Origin: Mesorhizobium prunaredense
GTDB taxonomy: Bacteria > Pseudomonadota > Alphaproteobacteria > Rhizobiales > Rhizobiaceae
NCBI RefSeq assembly: GCF_900156895.1
Contig: NZ_FTPD01000023.1
Coordinates: forward strand, 68,892-132,891
Direction: 5' to 3'
DNA: 64,000 bases
Position numbers and translations under genes: made by a program. This document shows, in pieces, positions 60,987 through 64,000 of this stretch (positions are counted from its first letter, which is position 1; the number at the start of each line of letters is the position of its first letter). Under the pieces are notes generated by a model. That model saw only the letters and a program-made list of their open reading frames with translations. It was not told where the DNA came from and did not search any database.

Positions 60987-61091
60987 AGCTTTGCGCCAAA
61001 AAATTTCGCCAGTCCTGTCGAATCATGGCCGCGCGCCACGTCCTTGGGATGCCGACACGGTGATGCCGGCGCCAATCGAGGAGAGAGCATC

Positions 61092-61277
61092 ATGTCCATT
61101 CTGTCGTCCGTTGGTCGCATCGCGACCCGTTACTCGGCGGCTCGCGCCCGTTACCGCAGCGAGCGCGCCCTGCTTTCATTGCCGATCGAACTGCGCAAGG
61201 ACATCGGCTGGCCGGAGATCGTCGTCGACGCGCAAAACAGCCGCCGAATTGCAATCTCCTTGTCTGAGGCAAGATGA
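61092..61277 (+). CDS. DUF1127 small protein
   Basis: A 61-aa basic protein. SAARARYRSERALLSLPIEL followed by RKDIGWPEI is the DUF1127 motif, common in Hyphomicrobiales. Some members bind RNA and tune phosphate, carbon or small-RNA turnover. ATG 61092 has GAGGAG upstream. The C-terminal IVVDAQNSRRIAISLSEAR lies beyond the usual domain. Single gene. Confidence 0.82.
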   Translation: MSILSSVGRIATRYSAARARYRSERALLSLPIELRKDIGWPEIVVDAQNSRRIAISLSEAR

Positions 61278-61474
61278 TCCGAGGCAAATTGAAGAGACCA
61301 ACCGGCCGCGGCGCCGTCATCAGCCTTGCGCGTCGCCCAAGGTCACTCCAACCGCCGATGGCCCGGCGCATCTGGTCCCGTCATTAAAAAAATGCATCTG
61401 ACGTGTAGGATCGCCGCCGCTTCATTCGTCCTGTGGTCCGCAAGGTCAAACCAAACGCAGAGAGGAGCAAAAAG

Positions 61475-61903
61475 ATGAACGACCAGCCCCAAACCCAGCC
61501 TGCAGCGAAAGTCCTCGGCGGATTGACGCCCTACCTTCAGCTGGACGGCGCCTTCAAGGCTTCGGAATTCTATAAGAAGGCCTTCGGCGCCGAGCAGGTC
61601 TTCTTCTATCCGCCGGACGAGCAGGGCCGGACGATGCACATCCATCTCCACATCAACGGTTCGACCTTGATGATTTCCGACTTCTATCCCGAGCACGGAA
61701 TGGCCCCGGTGAAGCCGCAGGGCTTCACCATGCAGCTGCATCTCGGCAGCGACGACATCGACGCCTGGTGGCAGCGCGCCATCGATGCTGGTTGCCAGGA
61801 AGTGATGCCTTTGCAAGTGATGTTCTGGGGTGATCGCTGGGGTAACATGCGCGATCCGTTCGGTGTCGAGTGGGCAATGAACGCGCCCGTGAAGGCCGCC
61901 TAG
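61475..61903 (+). CDS. VOC-family (PhnB/glyoxalase-like) protein
   Basis: A 142-aa protein with the paired beta-alpha-beta-beta-beta units of the vicinal oxygen chelate fold. GGLTPYLQLDGAFKASEFYK, AFGAEQVFFYPPDEQGRTMH, STLMISDFYPEHGMAPVKPQ and VMFWGDRWGNMRDPFGVEWA match PhnB-like members. Enzymatic function is unknown for most. GAGGAG precedes ATG 61475. Followed after 59 bp by a DUF1428 gene, with a palindromic repeat between; the two often occur together in rhizobia. Confidence 0.85.
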   Translation: MNDQPQTQPAAKVLGGLTPYLQLDGAFKASEFYKKAFGAEQVFFYPPDEQGRTMHIHLHINGSTLMISDFYPEHGMAPVKPQGFTMQLHLGSDDIDAWWQRAIDAGCQEVMPLQVMFWGDRWGNMRDPFGVEWAMNAPVKAA

Positions 61904-61905
61904 CG

Positions 61906-61938
61906 CCTTCTTCCCTCTCCCCTTGTTGTGGGAGAAGG
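61906..61938. repeat. Partial CTCCCC-type palindromic repeat
   Basis: CCTTCTTCCCTCTCCCC followed by TTGTTG and TGGGAGAAGG forms an imperfect dyad of the same rhizobial mosaic class found inside uvrB. It sits between the VOC and DUF1428 genes. Confidence 0.55.
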
Positions 61939-61962
61939 AAAAATCCAACAAGGAGAAACAAA

Positions 61963-62316
61963 ATGTCCTATGTCGATGGTTTCGTACTTGCCGTGCCCAA
62001 GGCAAATCTCGACGCCTACAAGGAGCTGGCGGAAACAGCCGGCGCCGTCTGGAAGGAGCATGGCGCGCTCGCCTTTGTCGAATGCCTGGGCGACGACGTG
62101 CCCTATGGCGAGGTCACCTCGTTCCCGCGCGCCGTGCAGGCCAAGGACGACGAAGTCGTCGTCTTCTCATGGGCCGTCTATGAATCGCGGCAGAGCCGCG
62201 ATGCGGTCATGGCCAAGGTGATGGCCGACCCACGCTTGAAATCCGACTGGTCGGCGATGCCGTTCGACGGCAAGCGCATGATCTTCGGCGGCTTTCAGCC
62301 CTTCGTCGAGCTGTAG
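61963..62316 (+). CDS. DUF1428 family protein
   Basis: A 117-aa protein. MSYVDGFVLAVPKANLDAYK, AGAVWKEHGALAFVECLGDD and the end MPFDGKRMIFGGFQPFVEL are the DUF1428 (YbaA-like) pattern with a ferredoxin-like dimeric barrel. Function unknown. AAGGAGAAAC lies before ATG 61963. Likely cotranscribed with the VOC gene. Confidence 0.88.
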   Translation: MSYVDGFVLAVPKANLDAYKELAETAGAVWKEHGALAFVECLGDDVPYGEVTSFPRAVQAKDDEVVVFSWAVYESRQSRDAVMAKVMADPRLKSDWSAMPFDGKRMIFGGFQPFVEL

Positions 62317-62328
62317 GCCCGCAACGCA

Positions 62329-63999
62329 TTACGCCAGCCGGTCGAGCAGCGGCTTGAGCCGGTCGCCATAGCGTTTCCACAGATCGACCGAGCCCTGGTA
62401 CATCGGCTGGCGCACCTGCGCCGCCGACGCCGTGCGCACCGGCCGGTCGGTTTCGTGGAACGACAGCACTGCATCGTCCCATGGCAGGCCGAGATGGGCT
62501 ATCAGCGACCGCGTCTGCCCTTCCTGCTCGGCGACGAAATCCTCGTAGCGCACATCATGCACGACATCAGGCAAAACGGTGCGCCAATGCGCCATGATGT
62601 CGGTGTAGAGATTGTGAAAATCGGCGAGCTCGCCGAGATCGTAGCCGTAGCGGTGGCTGTCGCCGCGGAAATGCACCTTGTAGATCGACAGGCAGGTCGC
62701 CGCCGCGTCGCGCGCGCAATGGATGATCTTGGCCTTGGGCAGCATCAGATGGATGAAGCCGACCAAAAGGAAATTGCCGGGCATCTTGTCGGTGACATGC
62801 CGGAAACCCGGATAGCGGGCGTGCAGCAGGTCTAGATAGGCCTGGCCTGCCTCGGCAAAGGCCTTGTCGGGCATGTCGACGATCCCGCTGGGGAAACCGC
62901 CCTTCATACCAGGCGGAAACTGTTTTCCTACCGCCGTCTTCAATATGCCGAGTTCGCCCGCGCCATAGACCTGCGGATGGCTGGCGATGATCTGCTCGAC
63001 CAGCGTGGTGCCGGAGCGCGGCATGCCGACGACGAAGATCGGCGTGGCGTCGGCAATCCCGCTCGGTCTGTGCTTGTCGAAGAAGGCCTTGTCGAACACC
63101 GCCTTCATCGTTTCGAATTCGGCGCGTGTCTTGCCCGCATCATAGTCGATGCCCGTGCGGCGGATGGCATTGCCTTCGGCGAAATAATCGAAGGCACGGC
63201 CATAATCCTTCAGATCGTCATTGGCCTTGCCGAGGCCGAACGAAAGCTGCATGCGCGCCAGGCTGCCTTCCGGCGCCTTGGCGTGCTGCGCCTCCATCCC
63301 GGCAAGCTCGGCGTCGCGCTCCTGCTGGCGCTTGACCTGGGTGAGCATCAGCCAGGCCCTGGCCATGCCGGGATCGACCGCCAGCGCCTGCCGGAAATGC
63401 TCCGCTGCCTCTGCGAGGTTGCCCTTTTCCATCAGCCCGACGCCGAGACCGTGCAGCAGGTCGGCGTCCTTCGGCCGAATTGCCAATGCTTCGCGGAAGA
63501 CGGCGAGCGCCTCCTCCAGCCGCCCTGCCTCCTGCAGCGTTTCGGCAAGCCCGATGCGGGCGCGGACATGGAACGGGTTGCGGCCGATGGTGCCGCGATA
63601 AATCTCCTCCGCGCCCTCGAACTGGCCGAGTTGCTTCAGCGAGGAGCCGAGATTGTCGTGCGCCGCGAGTTGGTCCGGCCGGATTGCCACCGCGCCACGG
63701 AAGAAATCGACGGCTGCACCGACACGGCCGAGGTCGCGCATCACCGTGCCGAGATTGTTGAGGAAATCTGGATTCTTGGGTTGCAGGCGCACCGACTGTT
63801 CGAGCAGATCAAGTCCTTCGGCGCTGCGCCCGGTCTGGTGCAGCAGCAAACCGAGGAAATGTGCTGCCGCCGCATGATTGGCCTTTTGCGCCAGCACCTG
63901 CCGGTAGAGCATCTCGGCTTCCTGCCGGCGCCCCGCCTGATGCAATTGCAGTGCCTGCTGCACGCGCTGGTCGAGCCCCAGCGGCGGCTGTCCGCCTGA
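62329..63999 (-). CDS. TPR-sulfotransferase protein, 5'-truncated by window edge
   Basis: The frame is open to the right edge; a GTG at 63963 is probably internal. The N-terminal half has about six TPR units (AEMLYRQVLAQKANHAAAAH, FLNNLGTVMRDLGRVGAAVD, AHDNLGSSLKQLGQFEGAEE, LHGLGVGLMEKGNLAEAAEH). The C-terminal half is a sulfotransferase domain: the PAPS 5'-phosphate loop VVGMPRSGTTLVEQIIASHP, DKMPGNFLLVGFIHLMLPKA and IHCARDAAATCLSIYKVHF. The role is transfer of sulfate from PAPS to an unknown protein or glycan. TPR-linked sulfotransferases are frequent in rhizobia. Confidence 0.87.
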   Translation of the reverse strand, partial: SGGQPPLGLDQRVQQALQLHQAGRRQEAEMLYRQVLAQKANHAAAAHFLGLLLHQTGRSAEGLDLLEQSVRLQPKNPDFLNNLGTVMRDLGRVGAAVDFFRGAVAIRPDQLAAHDNLGSSLKQLGQFEGAEEIYRGTIGRNPFHVRARIGLAETLQEAGRLEEALAVFREALAIRPKDADLLHGLGVGLMEKGNLAEAAEHFRQALAVDPGMARAWLMLTQVKRQQERDAELAGMEAQHAKAPEGSLARMQLSFGLGKANDDLKDYGRAFDYFAEGNAIRRTGIDYDAGKTRAEFETMKAVFDKAFFDKHRPSGIADATPIFVVGMPRSGTTLVEQIIASHPQVYGAGELGILKTAVGKQFPPGMKGGFPSGIVDMPDKAFAEAGQAYLDLLHARYPGFRHVTDKMPGNFLLVGFIHLMLPKAKIIHCARDAAATCLSIYKVHFRGDSHRYGYDLGELADFHNLYTDIMAHWRTVLPDVVHDVRYEDFVAEQEGQTRSLIAHLGLPWDDAVLSFHETDRPVRTASAAQVRQPMYQGSVDLWKRYGDRLKPLLDRLA

Positions 64000-64000
64000 G

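Overview
The window is about 64 kb of GC-rich chromosomal DNA. It looks like an alphaproteobacterium of the Hyphomicrobiales, most like Mesorhizobium or a close Phyllobacteriaceae relative. Signs for this are the paired waaF-waaC heptosyltransferases, rhizobial extensin-family proteins, DUF1127, DUF1428 and DUF3775 proteins, a UvrB with very long tails, and three kinds of intergenic palindromic repeat typical of this group. The assignment is inferred from gene content and repeats. No rRNA, tRNA, CRISPR array, prophage or intact insertion sequence was found.

Layout. 0-6 kb: end of an LPS core operon (waaF, waaC), greA, a TPR protein, a DUF3775 protein and two extensin-family proteins. 6-22 kb: accessory metabolic and regulatory genes, with three LysR regulators each divergent from an oxidoreductase gene, several SDR/NmrA/RidA proteins, a CorC-type membrane protein and a 1138-aa SAM-cyclase-ATPase-TPR protein. 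This part also holds a frameshifted LssY-domain gene, a tandem haloalkane-dehalogenase-like pair with one decayed copy, and a methyltransferase remnant. 22.4-27.6 kb: one 1700-aa protein joining a DEDD exonuclease, a RecQ helicase and a UvrD-like helicase.

28-35 kb holds the most interesting system. A five-gene operon (proline iminopeptidase, two peptide ABC permeases, a fused double ATPase and a substrate-binding protein) is divergent from a LuxR-family solo. The LuxR ligand pocket carries the Met57/Trp61 replacements that mark the plant-responsive PipR/OryR subfamily. A 23-bp box lies between the divergent genes. A second copy lies beyond luxR, in front of a decayed second proline iminopeptidase gene and in the same orientation relative to it. 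This looks like a plant-signal or peptide sensing and uptake circuit with its operator visible in duplicate.

35-42 kb is a patchwork: a second cyclase-ATPase-TPR protein whose cyclase domain has lost key catalytic residues, an animal-type haem peroxidase of different base composition, an IS1182-type transposase remnant and two small orphan genes. 42-51 kb returns to ordinary genes: quinone oxidoreductase and HxlR regulator, FMN reductase and HxlR regulator, thioesterase, acetyltransferase, an overlapping three-gene catabolic operon (GMC oxidoreductase, enolase-superfamily dehydratase, 3-hydroxyisobutyrate-dehydrogenase-like) and a diacylglycerol-kinase-type lipid kinase.

51-64 kb: DUF3137 and CapA-like proteins, a conserved exported protein, uvrB carrying two in-frame palindromic repeat insertions, an ABC-F ATPase preceded by a candidate leader peptide and a stem next to its ribosome binding site, small stress-type proteins, VOC and DUF1428 proteins, and a TPR-sulfotransferase running off the right edge.
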